Positions 1-8,634 of a DNA stretch of 62,695 nucleotides are shown here, in pieces. The notes under the pieces are model-generated. The model was given only the letters and a program-made list of their open reading frames with translations, did not search any database and had not been told where the DNA came from. Position numbers and translations under genes: made by a program. Numbering within the stretch: position 1 is the first letter of the stretch; every line of letters starts with the position of its first letter. The stretch spans positions 1 to 62,695 of the forward strand of contig JBEBGV010000023.1 of the NCBI GenBank assembly GCA_040081265.1, in the 5' to 3' direction. Source of the stretch: JBEBGV01 sp040081265. Lineage in GTDB: Bacteria; Acidobacteriota; Vicinamibacteria; Vicinamibacterales; UBA2999.

Positions 1-2
1 CT

Positions 3-692
3 GCTGCTCCGGCGCCGGCGACTCGCGGTGGCCTCGTGATCTTCGTCACCGACATGACCGGGGCGCCAATCCGTGACGTGCGCGTCCAGGCGGTCGGTCC
101 GACCGAACGTGGCGGACCAACAGACGGCGGTGGGCGCCTGACCATCACCGGCATGCAGGCTGGCACCTATCGCCTCCGCTTCACCAACGACGCGTTCACC
201 GAGTTCGAACGAGAGGTTGTCGTCCGCGGCGGACCCAACACCGAAGTGGACGTGTCTCTGCGTCCGGCGCCCCCTCCGAAGGTCGTCACGGTGACCGAAG
301 CCGCACCGCCACCTCCCCCGGCGGCACCCACGGTCGGCCCGCTGGGGCAGCCGCAGACGATCGCCGCGATCGCAACCCTGGTGACCAAGGAATTTCTCAC
401 CGGTCCCAGGCGAGAGGCCATGATCTCCTGCAGCGGCAACACTCGACTTGCCCTGGTCCAGATGACCGAGGAGCAGCCGGTTCGGCTGTACGAGAATGCC
501 GAGGTGATGTATTACGTGCTGGGCGGAGAGGGTGTGGCGCGAGTGGCGGGCCGCGAGACGATTCTCAAGCAGGAGAGCCTCGTGTTCCTTCCTCGAGGAA
601 CGTCGCACAGCCTCTCCCATCGAGGTCGCCGCAATGTTCCCCTGATTCTGGTATCGGTGCTGAGCGGCGAGCCGTGCGAACAGGCCAGGTAA
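3..692 (+). CDS. Carboxypeptidase-regulatory-like plus cupin protein, 5' partial
   Basis: The frame is open to the left window edge (first complete codon at 3), so the N-terminus is missing; GTG 36 is only the first in-window start. The visible part begins with an Ala/Pro-rich tail, then a beta-sandwich of the carboxypeptidase-regulatory/PEGA type (GAPIRDVRVQAVG, with TYRLRFTNDAF as a later strand), a proline-rich linker (PPPPPAAPTVGP) and a C-terminal cupin barrel (EVMYYVLGGEGVARVAG, then FLPRGTSHSL). Classical cupin motif 1 histidines are absent and only one His is seen in motif 2, so metal binding is doubtful. The role is unknown; a secreted or envelope protein is an inference from the domain mix. 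Confidence 0.75.
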   Translation, partial: AAPAPATRGGLVIFVTDMTGAPIRDVRVQAVGPTERGGPTDGGGRLTITGMQAGTYRLRFTNDAFTEFEREVVVRGGPNTEVDVSLRPAPPPKVVTVTEAAPPPPPAAPTVGPLGQPQTIAAIATLVTKEFLTGPRREAMISCSGNTRLALVQMTEEQPVRLYENAEVMYYVLGGEGVARVAGRETILKQESLVFLPRGTSHSLSHRGRRNVPLILVSVLSGEPCEQAR

Positions 693-720
693 GCCTGGCG
701 TCCATCGCGCCCCTGCTGCC

Positions 721-948
721 ATGAGCGCCACGGCCCCTCTGAATCCTGGCATGTCCGCTGTCCTGAGCCTGGTCATCCCAGGCGTCGGACAGATCTACAA
801 CGGCGACTTCCTGCGCGGGATCTTCTGGCTGATCATCACGCCCGGCATGTGGATCGGCACCGGCGGCATTCTTGGCTGGGTGTGTCACGTCATCGCGGCG
901 TTCACGGCGCGCAGCCGTGCGCTCGACAAGAACCGCGGCTTCGCCTGA
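721..948 (+). CDS. Small TM2-like membrane protein
   Basis: 75 residues, ATG start 28 bp after the preceding stop, so probably co-transcribed. Two hydrophobic segments (about residues 12-25 and 31-62) flank a short turn containing GVGQIYNGDFLRG, the pattern seen in TM2-domain and related small membrane proteins (glycine-rich first helix, GQFYxG-like turn). It ends in a basic tail (RSRALDKNRGF). The function of this family is not established. It converges with the next gene with only 2 bp between stops. Confidence 0.7.
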   Translation: MSATAPLNPGMSAVLSLVIPGVGQIYNGDFLRGIFWLIITPGMWIGTGGILGWVCHVIAAFTARSRALDKNRGFA

Positions 949-950
949 CG

Positions 951-2975
951 CTACGGTTCGTAGACAAACGAAAGGGCGCGAGCGCCGTCGCGGAGCCCCT
1001 TGGCGAAGTCAACCCGGATGGTGCCGGACGCGCCGGGCACGCGAAGCCGTAGCCCGACGCCAACATCAACGTCGCGGACCGACGCTCCACTCACGCGCCG
1101 TCCCGTGCGGCCAATGTCAGCGAAGAGGGCAGGACCGAACTGTGCCCCACGGCGCGTCCACAGTCGCACGCCTTCGAGCGACGCCGTAGCCACGTCGGAG
1201 CCAAGACGAGCGGTGCGGTAGCGGCCCCCGGTGACCAGCGGGTGTGCCCGGAGCAGCGTGGCGCGGGCGTGACCGGTGTCTCCCGCCGGCCAGATGTCAT
1301 ACGGCGCCGACTCCGACACGCGCGAGAGAAGTGCGCGACCATCGACCACATAGCGTCGGCCGCGAAGCGCCCTCGAGGTCCGCAACGAGACATCGAGGGA
1401 AGAGAAGCCTTCGGTACCAAACCACGACTGCCCTCGAACCCTGAGCCTGACGCCGTCGCGGGGTGTCACCAGATCGACGGCGCCGCTCACGGTGCCGTGG
1501 CGCCCACTCGCGGCCCACCGGTCGAGTCCGCCGCCAACCTGCCAGCGCAGCCAGTTGGTCTGCCACCGACTCTGGATCAGGCCAACCGAGTCATGGCGGA
1601 ACGTCGCCAGCGCTGGTGCGGTGAGCGGCTGCCGCTCCGCCGATGCCTGGATCCCCCAGATGCCGCCCCAGGGCGCCGGCGCCTGCAACGTCGCGGCGTA
1701 GCGCGGACGGTCAGGCCAGAAACGCCAGCCCACCTCCAGCCTGTCACCGCCGCTCGTCATCGGACCGAACGCCACACGCAGCTCGCGGGTGATGAGCGCG
1801 CGACCAGCAATGATCCCGAGTGCAACGCGCCCACGGGGGAATAGATCCCGTTCCGTCACTGCGACGCGCAGGTCGGCCTGGCCACCCTCTTTCGGCACAT
1901 ACCTGACGGCAGTGCGGGTCATCGCTGGCCAGTCGGCCAGCTGTCGGTCAACGTGGCGCAGCAGCCCGCTGGTGAGCACGCTCCCGCGTTGCGCCGGAAT
2001 CAGTTCCTCGAGGATGCGTTGCGGAGTTCTCTGTAAACCCTCTGTTTGAACGAGATCCAGCCTCGGCTGGCCGGCCTCGTTCCACGCGGCGAGGGCACCC
2101 TGCGGGTCGTCTGACACGAACCGGGCGGTGGCCAGCAGCTGCCAGGAATAGGTGTCGCCCGGTGTCTCTTCGACCACGGCCGACGCCAGTTCGATGACCT
2201 CGGGCCACCGCCGCTGCAGGGCCCGCACCCCGGCCAGTTCGCGGAGACCCGCTGTACCAGGACAGCTGGCGATGGTCCCTGCCAGGATGCGCTCGGCCGC
2301 GTCAAGCCTTCCGGCTTGCGCCGACTCGACGCCGCTGGCAACGGAAGACTCGCAGCTGAGGTTCGCGCTGCCCGGCGCGACGGTCTCGACCGATGACCGC
2401 AGGGAGAGGCTGGCGCTCTCGACCGCTGCCGCCGGTGTCGCAATCAGCGTCCACTGCCTGGCCGCACGCCACCGGCGAAGAAATTCCTGAAGCGGCATGA
2501 TCCGGAAAGGCGTCCGCGCCGGGTCGTGAAGGGCGACCGCCCTCTCATACCAGCCAACCACGACAACGTAGTGGTAGACACCGGGACGATCTTCAATCAG
2601 AGCGATCGCGGGCCGGCTCGCCTTCAGCGCGGCTTCAATCGCGGTCTCGTCCCGCTCGTGCGTCACCGCGTTCCACCCGCGTGCGACCAGATCACTCTGC
2701 AGGCGGTCGGTCGGTATCCCGGCGGCCCGGCGATCGATGAGACCAGAGAAGCTCTCGGCAGTCACGTCCGGCGCGCCCCAGTAGCGCATCACCATCGCGG
2801 CCGCCGCGCCGCCGCAGAGAGCTTCGGATTGTGTGAGATAGGGAACGTTGAGGAGCGGCAGGGTCTGGGCGTCCGCGGGAGCGGACGCCAGCGGCAGACC
2901 GGCGAGCAACAGGTGGACGGCCAGGAGCCAGTGATGCACTCCGCGGGCGACCACCTGCCGCACGCCGACCGTCAC
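951..2975 (-). CDS. PA2778-family C39-like cysteine peptidase with TPR and C-terminal beta-barrel-like region
   Basis: 674 residues from GTG 2975. A signal peptide (hydrophobic about 15-33, cleavage near ADA-Q) leads to a C39-like papain-fold domain with Cys54 in a QSEALCGGAA context, His135 (VYHYVVVVGW) and Asp151 (ALHDP), so the catalytic residues look intact. A helical TPR-like part (about 205-330) follows. The last 300 residues alternate polar and aromatic/hydrophobic positions like outer-membrane beta strands (RLEVGWRFWPDRPRYAA). The stop of the PA2779-like gene lies 1 bp upstream, so the two are one operon, as in Pseudomonas PA2778-PA2779. The substrate is unknown; a role in envelope or peptide processing is inferred. 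The barrel-like extension makes it longer than the plain peptidase. Confidence 0.75.
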   Translation of the reverse strand: MTVGVRQVVARGVHHWLLAVHLLLAGLPLASAPADAQTLPLLNVPYLTQSEALCGGAAAAMVMRYWGAPDVTAESFSGLIDRRAAGIPTDRLQSDLVARGWNAVTHERDETAIEAALKASRPAIALIEDRPGVYHYVVVVGWYERAVALHDPARTPFRIMPLQEFLRRWRAARQWTLIATPAAAVESASLSLRSSVETVAPGSANLSCESSVASGVESAQAGRLDAAERILAGTIASCPGTAGLRELAGVRALQRRWPEVIELASAVVEETPGDTYSWQLLATARFVSDDPQGALAAWNEAGQPRLDLVQTEGLQRTPQRILEELIPAQRGSVLTSGLLRHVDRQLADWPAMTRTAVRYVPKEGGQADLRVAVTERDLFPRGRVALGIIAGRALITRELRVAFGPMTSGGDRLEVGWRFWPDRPRYAATLQAPAPWGGIWGIQASAERQPLTAPALATFRHDSVGLIQSRWQTNWLRWQVGGGLDRWAASGRHGTVSGAVDLVTPRDGVRLRVRGQSWFGTEGFSSLDVSLRTSRALRGRRYVVDGRALLSRVSESAPYDIWPAGDTGHARATLLRAHPLVTGGRYRTARLGSDVATASLEGVRLWTRRGAQFGPALFADIGRTGRRVSGASVRDVDVGVGLRLRVPGASGTIRVDFAKGLRDGARALSFVYEP

Positions 2976-2976
2976 G

Positions 2977-3369
2977 CTACTTCAACGCAACGATGAGAAG
3001 AATCAGCACGAGCAGCCCGACGATGAGGAGCGTCGTGTTGATGACGACCCTCGACTGTCCTCCGGCAAGGGCCTGCTCGACCGCCCGAGCCTGCGCCGCG
3101 ACACCGGCCAGATCCTGGCCGTCGAGGCCATTGACTGCGACCGCCGCGGAACGCAGATCGATTCCCGCCCCCCCGGCCACCGCCTTGACGTCAGCGCGCT
3201 CGAGCAGCCGCTGCACCGTCTGGCGATCGATATCGGCCTTTGAGACGTGCTCCTGCACCGCCGCATCAAGCGACGCGGACGGGGCGGCATGGGACGTCTG
3301 CGCGAACACGCGCGGCGCCACGACAGACAGGGAAATCACTACGGTCAGTACACAAGCGTAGATGCGCAT
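2977..3369 (-). CDS. PA2779-family protein
   Basis: 130 residues from ATG 3369, chosen because a strong SD (AGAGGAGGAG, complement of 3378-3387) lies 7-8 nt upstream; an in-frame start farther upstream would bury that SD. It has a signal peptide or N-terminal helix (IYACVLTVVISLSVVAPRVFA), a helical middle with a repeated A/V-rich pattern (about 30-100), and a C-terminal membrane anchor (TTLLIVGLLVLILLIVAL). This is the usual architecture of the PA2779 family, which is normally found directly beside the PA2778-type cysteine peptidase, as here. The biochemical role is unknown. Confidence 0.75.
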   Translation of the reverse strand: MRIYACVLTVVISLSVVAPRVFAQTSHAAPSASLDAAVQEHVSKADIDRQTVQRLLERADVKAVAGGAGIDLRSAAVAVNGLDGQDLAGVAAQARAVEQALAGGQSRVVINTTLLIVGLLVLILLIVALK

Positions 3370-3422
3370 GCGCGACGCTCCTCCTCTAGTTGGCAACAAC
3401 GAAGCTCATGATACAGCCGATA

Positions 3423-4217
3423 ATGGACAGAAGAACCCAGGTGTTTCACTCAATCTCCCCCAGCGACGACACACCGCAGAGCTTCGAGGCGTGGATGCAG
3501 GCGCTCGAATCCAGACACCTGGCCAACCTGACATTTCCCGAGGTCACGCGCGCGCTCCGCGCACTCTCGAGCGCATATGTCGAACGGCGGGGCAGCGGCG
3601 GGCCGCGCAGCGCACTCGACAGCGCGGGAAAGCGGGCGGCGTTCGGACTGTTCTATGCGCCGCTGCACTTCCTGGCGACGACCCATGTCGTCCGCTCACT
3701 GGCAGCGCAGCAAACGGCGCCGAGCCACATTCTCGACATCGGGTGCGGCACGGGCGTCGCCGGCGCCGCCTGGGCACTGGCCGGACAGACCGCTCAACGC
3801 GTCACCGGCGTCGACCGACACCCCTGGGCCATCGCTGAAGCGCGCTGGACTTACACGCAGCTCGGAGTCCGCGGCCGCGCGGCCGTCGGGGACATCCTCT
3901 CGCCGCCCCGATTGGCACGCGGCGACGCCGTCGTTGCTGCCTACGTGATGAACGAGTTGAGCGACCCCGTACGGTTGACGGTGGAAGGTCACCTGAGGCG
4001 TCTGGCCTCGGAGGGCGTGCGCGTGCTCATGCTCGAGCCCGTGTCACGACAGGCCGCGCCCTGGTGGGACGGCGCCGTTGCCCGGCTCGGGCCCGCCGGC
4101 TTTCGAGCCGACGAGTGGCGCTTCGAGATCGAGCGGCCAGCCATCGTCACCAAGCTCGACGACGCGTCGGGACTGAACCACCGGACGCTCGCCCTCCGTT
4201 CGCTCTATCACCCGTAG
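3423..4217 (+). CDS. Rsm22-like SAM-dependent methyltransferase
   Basis: 264 residues from ATG 3423; the frame is also open to ATG 3408 and TTG 3390 and no SD or -10 clearly selects among them. A class I methyltransferase core is plain: motif I ILDIGCGTGVAGAAWALAG, an acidic residue ending strand 2 (VTGVDRHPWA), and AAYVMNELSD where small-subunit ribosomal Rsm22-like proteins have their motif IV. The C-terminal residues (RPAIVTKLDD, LALRSLYHP) are also Rsm22-like. rRNA or ribosome-associated substrate is inferred from the family; the cysteine cluster of mitochondrial Rsm22 is absent. It is divergent from the PA2779-like gene. Confidence 0.6.
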   Translation: MDRRTQVFHSISPSDDTPQSFEAWMQALESRHLANLTFPEVTRALRALSSAYVERRGSGGPRSALDSAGKRAAFGLFYAPLHFLATTHVVRSLAAQQTAPSHILDIGCGTGVAGAAWALAGQTAQRVTGVDRHPWAIAEARWTYTQLGVRGRAAVGDILSPPRLARGDAVVAAYVMNELSDPVRLTVEGHLRRLASEGVRVLMLEPVSRQAAPWWDGAVARLGPAGFRADEWRFEIERPAIVTKLDDASGLNHRTLALRSLYHP

Positions 4218-4239
4218 AATCGGCCGTTCCGCTGCGTGG

Positions 4240-4245
4240 TATTCT
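4240..4245 (+). promoter_or_regulatory. Putative -10 (TATTCT) for leaderless mscL
   Basis: TATTCT ends 7 nt before the mscL ATG at 4253, which would put transcription start at the start codon. No SD is present in that gap. No convincing -35 is seen. Confidence 0.4.
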
Positions 4246-4252
4246 CCCGGCC

Positions 4253-4687
4253 ATGGGCAAAGAATTTCGCGCGTTCATCGCCAGGGGCAACGTCGTCGAC
4301 CTCGCCGTCGGCGTGATCATCGGCGCGGCGTTCGGCAAGATCGTGACCTCGCTGGTCGAGGGCATCATCATGCCGCCGATCGGCCTGATCCTTGGACGCA
4401 TCGACTTTTCCAGCCTGTTCTATGTCCTTGATTCGGCCGCCGGCGTGCCCGTGTCGCTGGCCGATGCCAAAGCCAGGGGCATTCCGGTCATCGCCTACGG
4501 TCAGTTCATCAACGACGTCATCGGGTTTCTGATCGTGGCGCTTGCGGTGTTCCTGCTCGTGAAGCAGGTGAACCGCTTGAAGCAGCCTGAGCCGGTGGCA
4601 ACGCCGACGACAAAGGACTGCCCGTACTGCGCCTCAGCGATCCCGCTCAAGGCCACGCGCTGCCCCAACTGCACCTCGCAGTTGTAA
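4253..4687 (+). CDS. mscL: Large-conductance mechanosensitive channel with C-terminal zinc ribbon
   Basis: 144 residues. The start at ATG 4253 matches the conserved MscL N-terminus (KEFRAFIARGNVVDLAVGV) and a -10 hexamer sits 7 nt upstream. It forms a homopentameric inner-membrane pore that releases solutes on hypo-osmotic shock. TM1 spans about 14-45 with the pore-lining helix (VVDLAVGVIIGAAFGKIV), TM2 about 84-105 (GQFINDVIGFLIVALAVFLL). Instead of the usual C-terminal helical bundle alone, it ends in a four-cysteine zinc ribbon (C123, C126, C137, C140; CPYC and CPNC). The next gene begins 16 bp downstream. Confidence 0.93.
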   Translation: MGKEFRAFIARGNVVDLAVGVIIGAAFGKIVTSLVEGIIMPPIGLILGRIDFSSLFYVLDSAAGVPVSLADAKARGIPVIAYGQFINDVIGFLIVALAVFLLVKQVNRLKQPEPVATPTTKDCPYCASAIPLKATRCPNCTSQL

Positions 4688-4703
4688 CCACCACCGCCCG
4701 GAC

Positions 4704-5411
4704 ATGCCGACCTACTCCTTCGCGGAGCCAGTCGTCGCCACGTTCGTCATCCTGCCGATTGCACTGCTTGTCCTGCTGCTCGTCGGTGTGCTCGTCGCCG
4801 TGCGCCGCGAAGGACGCTCACCGGTCGTGGCCTTTGTGGTCACCGACACGGCCGCCATGCTGTGGATGGCGGCGACCTGGGCCGCGGCGTCGCAGGGCAT
4901 GTTCCGCGAGTGGGAGGCGACGCCACCGCTGTTCCTCTTACTGGTCGTCGGGATCACCGTGCTGGCGGCCTGGCTCGCGCTGTCGAGCGTCGGGCGTGCG
5001 CTTGCAGCGCTTCCGTTGTGGGTGCTGATCGTCGTGCAGGCGTTTCGTCTGCCACTGGAAATTGCGATGCACGAGCTTGTCGGTCGCGGCATCATGCCTG
5101 TGCAGATGAGCTACTCGGGGCGCAACTTCGACATCATCACCGGCGCTTCGGCTCTGGTCGTGGCCGCACTGGTGCGGGGAGGCAAAGCCCGCGGTCTCGC
5201 CTGGGCGTGGAACGTGATGGGACTGTTACTCGTGTTGAACGTCGCAACGGTCGGGATCGCCTCTACGCCTCGATTCCGGTTGTTCGGCGATGACAACCTC
5301 AACGTGTTCGTCACCTATCCGCCTTTTGTCTGGTTGCCGGCCGTGATGGTGCTGGCCGCCCTGGCGGGTCACCTGGTGATCTTCCGGGCGCTCAGTCGGG
5401 CCCGCGACTGA
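4704..5411 (+). CDS. Multi-pass membrane protein of unknown function
   Basis: 235 residues, about six to seven hydrophobic segments (near 12-33, 42-62, 75-95, 100-118, 150-165, 171-190, 205-228). No transporter or enzyme motif is recognised. A polar segment (HELVGRGIMPVQMSYSGRNFDI) sits between helices and could be an external loop. It probably shares a transcript with mscL (16 bp gap). Its last 20 bp overlap the convergent end of the aminopeptidase gene. Confidence 0.65.
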   Translation: MPTYSFAEPVVATFVILPIALLVLLLVGVLVAVRREGRSPVVAFVVTDTAAMLWMAATWAAASQGMFREWEATPPLFLLLVVGITVLAAWLALSSVGRALAALPLWVLIVVQAFRLPLEIAMHELVGRGIMPVQMSYSGRNFDIITGASALVVAALVRGGKARGLAWAWNVMGLLLVLNVATVGIASTPRFRLFGDDNLNVFVTYPPFVWLPAVMVLAALAGHLVIFRALSRARD

Positions 5412-7923
5412 CGCGGAACAAGAGATCGGCGGCGGCCACCACGGCGTTCCGAAGACGCGGCGCGAGATCGACACGGTCGACCAGGAACTGGTCGACGATC
5501 GCCGCGGCCACAGGCGATGCGTGTCCCGCGAGCATAGCGTCGGCCCACCGCGCGGGAAAGAAGATGTCGCCCGTCCTCTGGATGTCCGGCAGGAGATCGA
5601 GACCTGGTCGAATGAACTGTCGCGCGTGTGACTGCCGAAGCGGATGATTGAGATAGTGCATGGCCCTCAACACCCACTCCTCGCGCGTGCGTAACGCCGG
5701 GTCGGCGAAGCGCTCAAATGCAGCCGTCCGAACCGCCGCGTCGCCCGCCGCGGCCGGGGCGATAAATTCGAACCGATCCCGTCGTTCACTATCGCGGATG
5801 CGTCTTCGCTGACGCTCGAGCACGTCACCCCATCTCGGCACCGAACGCACCGCAAGCTCCAGCGCGAGAGTCGTTTCATCGACCTCGCCCAGCGACAGGC
5901 CCTCAACAGCCTCATTGCGCGCCCAGACGCGTTCGAGCCAGGCGCACCCGTCTGGTGTCGTGACCACCTGGCGCAGCGCGCCGAACCACGTCGCACGCTC
6001 GGTGGCCACGCGCGCGTTGCTCAGCCGCGAACGAAGACACGCCTCAACGGCTGGAGCCACAGCCTCGCGCGCAGGCGAAGGCAGGAATAGCCAGAATGCC
6101 CGGGCAAGAATGCTCAGCAGACGTTCGATGTTCTGCTCGTCGTCTTCGAACTCGAGTGCTCGCAGGGCCGCCTCGCACCAGTGGCGCGCATCGATGTCAC
6201 CCTCGAGCAGCTCCTCCCAGAGCGACATCCACGCGACCGCTCGCGTCAGAGGGTCAGGGATCTCTGCTGCGTGTCCAAGCAGCCACGCGCGACTGGACTC
6301 ATCGAGCGGAAAATAGCCGTAACCCAGTCCCCTGCCCCCGCCGAGCACATACGCGGGCCGCTCACCGGTGTGAGCCGTGGTGACTCTGGCCGCATCGAGT
6401 TCCATGACGACGTGTTCAATGCGGTCCGGGTAGCCGAGCGCCACAGCGATGCGCTGAGGCCAGAACCGTCCCGTCCTCGCTGGATCAGAGGTTTCACTCG
6501 TGATCGCCGCAACGCCGGCGGCAGCATCGACCTCGACAGCGATCTCCACCCGAGGGCGCCCTGGCTCATCGAGCCATGCCGCGCTCCTTCGTCTCAGATC
6601 ACCATCGTCGGCCCCGGCCAGAGCACCCTGAAGGTCGTCCCAGTCGGCGTTTCCGAAACGATGCGCCGCAAGAAAGCGCCGGACCCCGTCCCGGAAGCGC
6701 TCTTCCCCCAGGACGTGTTCGAGCTGCCGGAACACGATCGGCGCCTTGAGGTAGATGATCGGGCCGTACAACTGTCCGGCCTCCGACAGGTTCGCCAGGT
6801 GCTGGCGAATGGGATGCGATCCCCCGGTCCGGTCCACTGCGTAGGCTGACGAGTAATTCGCCAGATAGAAACGCAGCTCGTGGTTCTGGTTCGGATACAG
6901 GTCGGCGACGACCTTTTCAGCAACGAAGTTCGCGAACACCTCCTTGATCCACACGTCATCGAACCACCGCATCGTGACGAGATCGCCGAACCACATGTGG
7001 GCAGTCTCGTGGGCGATGAGCGAAGCACGGGTGAGGTGCTCGTGTCCGCTTGCAGACGGGCGAAGGAGGAGCCGACTGGCGTTGTAGAGAATTGCGCCGG
7101 GATGTTCCATCCCTGAAAACTGAAAGGACGGAACGAGCACGACGTCGAACTGCCTGAACGGATAAGCAATGCCGGTGTACGACTCGAGCCACGCCAGCGC
7201 GCTGTCGTGAAGGTCGAGAATGGTCTCTCGGTTTGCGGTCACAAGGTCCAGGTCGTCCTCGCGGTGCCAGATCCGGAACGTGCGGCCACGGCGCTGCCCC
7301 TGATCGACGTGGAGCACGCCGGCAACAAACGCGAACAGATAGGTCGGCAGCGGCTCCGTCGGCGCGAAGCGCAGTTGACGTCGGCCGTCCCAGGACGCGT
7401 CAGCCTCGACCGGCGTGTTGGACACGGCTTGCCACTGAGCCGGGATGTCCAGAGACAGTTGAAAGTGCGCCTTGAGATCCGGCTGGTCGAAACACGGAAA
7501 GACACGTCGGGCCCTGGCCGGAACCAGCAGCGAGTAGAGAAAGTCGGACTGACGGTTGAGCGCCGACCCGTCAGTCGTGAAATCGAATTCCACTTCGTTG
7601 TTTCCGGCCCTGGTGAGGGTCTCTGCCACGACGATGTGCTCGCCGGAGACCTGAGGCGAGGCCTGCTCGCCATTGACCCTGGTGGCCCGCACCTCTCCAG
7701 CCGTCGGCGCAAAGTCGAAGATCACCACGCCGGGCACATCGAGCGTAAACCGTGCCACGAGACGGCCGCTGATGAGCGCGGCGCGATCGCCAGGCACGAC
7801 GAGCGTGAGGGCGTATTCGACATGCGTGAGGCGTGCAGCGCGATGCTGCGCCAGACGGAGTGAGACACCGGGCTCGTCCGCCAGCGTCTCCGGATGGAGA
7901 GTCACGGTCACACGGTACAGCAA
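5392..7923 (-). CDS. M1-family zinc aminopeptidase
   Basis: 843 residues from TTG 7923; GTG 7905 is an attractive alternative because TACCGT (complement of 7912-7917) ends exactly 6 nt before it, the leaderless spacing seen elsewhere here. The zinc site HETAH (305-309) with Glu328 (HExxH-18-E) is intact, flanked by WFGDLVTMRWFDDVWIKE. In place of the family's GxMEN exopeptidase motif it has GMEHPGAI (271-278), which keeps the Met-Glu pair but replaces Asn with His-Pro. Beta N-terminal domain about 1-205, thermolysin-like catalytic domain about 210-460, helical C-terminal domain thereafter. It removes N-terminal residues from peptides. No signal peptide is seen, so cytoplasmic. Confidence 0.9.
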   Translation of the reverse strand: MLYRVTVTLHPETLADEPGVSLRLAQHRAARLTHVEYALTLVVPGDRAALISGRLVARFTLDVPGVVIFDFAPTAGEVRATRVNGEQASPQVSGEHIVVAETLTRAGNNEVEFDFTTDGSALNRQSDFLYSLLVPARARRVFPCFDQPDLKAHFQLSLDIPAQWQAVSNTPVEADASWDGRRQLRFAPTEPLPTYLFAFVAGVLHVDQGQRRGRTFRIWHREDDLDLVTANRETILDLHDSALAWLESYTGIAYPFRQFDVVLVPSFQFSGMEHPGAILYNASRLLLRPSASGHEHLTRASLIAHETAHMWFGDLVTMRWFDDVWIKEVFANFVAEKVVADLYPNQNHELRFYLANYSSAYAVDRTGGSHPIRQHLANLSEAGQLYGPIIYLKAPIVFRQLEHVLGEERFRDGVRRFLAAHRFGNADWDDLQGALAGADDGDLRRRSAAWLDEPGRPRVEIAVEVDAAAGVAAITSETSDPARTGRFWPQRIAVALGYPDRIEHVVMELDAARVTTAHTGERPAYVLGGGRGLGYGYFPLDESSRAWLLGHAAEIPDPLTRAVAWMSLWEELLEGDIDARHWCEAALRALEFEDDEQNIERLLSILARAFWLFLPSPAREAVAPAVEACLRSRLSNARVATERATWFGALRQVVTTPDGCAWLERVWARNEAVEGLSLGEVDETTLALELAVRSVPRWGDVLERQRRRIRDSERRDRFEFIAPAAAGDAAVRTAAFERFADPALRTREEWVLRAMHYLNHPLRQSHARQFIRPGLDLLPDIQRTGDIFFPARWADAMLAGHASPVAAAIVDQFLVDRVDLAPRLRNAVVAAADLLFRVSRGPD

Positions 7924-7937
7924 GGTTCGACCGCCGT

Positions 7938-7943
7938 TAGAAT
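7938..7943 (+). promoter_or_regulatory. Putative -10 (TAGAAT) for the cupredoxin gene
   Basis: TAGAAT ends 7 nt before GTG 7951 and overlaps the upstream in-frame ATG 7942, so that ATG cannot be the start if this hexamer is used. Confidence 0.4.
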
Positions 7944-7950
7944 GCTAGCC

Positions 7951-8634
7951 GTGATGACAGCTCCGCGATGGCTCGCCCTGGGCGCAGGGCTGGTCGGGTG
8001 CCTGCTCGCCGTGCAGGAGGCTCCCGGGGCACAGGGCGGGGCATCTGTGAGAGGGCGCGTCACCATCGGCATCCCGGTCACGACCAGGCGACCGGCAAAC
8101 ACCTACTCCCGGGGCGCCCAGCGCATCGCGCTCGCACCGGTGTCTGAACTGCATAACGTCATCGTCTACTTGAAGGACGCACCCGCGGGGGGAATCTCTC
8201 CGGCTCGCGCCGAGATTCGGCAGGTCAACGAGACATTCGTTCCGCGAGCTGTTGCGGTGACTGTCGGCTCAGAAGTGAGCTTTCCCAACGGTGACCCGTT
8301 CTTTCACAACGTGTTCTCGCTGTCCCGCGCCAGGACTTTTGATCTCGGCCGCTATCCGAGCGGACAGACCCGAACTGTGCGCTTCGATCGAGCCGGGCTG
8401 GTCAGAGTGTTCTGTCAGATTCACTCTCACATGTCAGCGTCGGTCATGGTGTTCGACCATCCCTGGTTCGCGGTCCCGGACGAGAACGGCATGTTCGACC
8501 TGAAGAATGTTCCGTCGGGTGCCCGGCGACTGGCCGCATGGCACGAACGCCTGGGCGAGACCTCGGTCAGCGTGCGCGTCGAACCGGGACGACCAGCCAT
8601 CGTCGACTTCGTCCTGCCTGTCCCACAACAGTGA
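7951..8634 (+). CDS. Secreted cupredoxin-domain protein with carboxypeptidase-regulatory-like C-terminus
   Basis: 227 residues from GTG 7951 (ATG 7954 also possible). A signal peptide (about 7-27, LALGAGLVGCLLAV) precedes a blue-copper fold: FPNGDPFFHNVFSLS with His119, and FCQIHSHM with Cys155, His158/His160 and Met161, the usual ligand set of plastocyanin-like domains. The last 60 residues (FDLKNVPSGARRLAAWHERLGE) form a small beta-sandwich like carboxypeptidase-regulatory domains. Similar proteins are often labelled methylamine-utilisation-like. Periplasmic electron transfer or copper binding is inferred. Its stop overlaps the next gene's GTG (GTGA), which suggests coupled translation. Confidence 0.75.
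   Translation: MMTAPRWLALGAGLVGCLLAVQEAPGAQGGASVRGRVTIGIPVTTRRPANTYSRGAQRIALAPVSELHNVIVYLKDAPAGGISPARAEIRQVNETFVPRAVAVTVGSEVSFPNGDPFFHNVFSLSRARTFDLGRYPSGQTRTVRFDRAGLVRVFCQIHSHMSASVMVFDHPWFAVPDENGMFDLKNVPSGARRLAAWHERLGETSVSVRVEPGRPAIVDFVLPVPQQ

Noticed and set aside
1242..1844. 200-codon plus-strand open frame
   Set aside because: Antisense to the C39 peptidase gene with arginine/proline-rich shadow composition.
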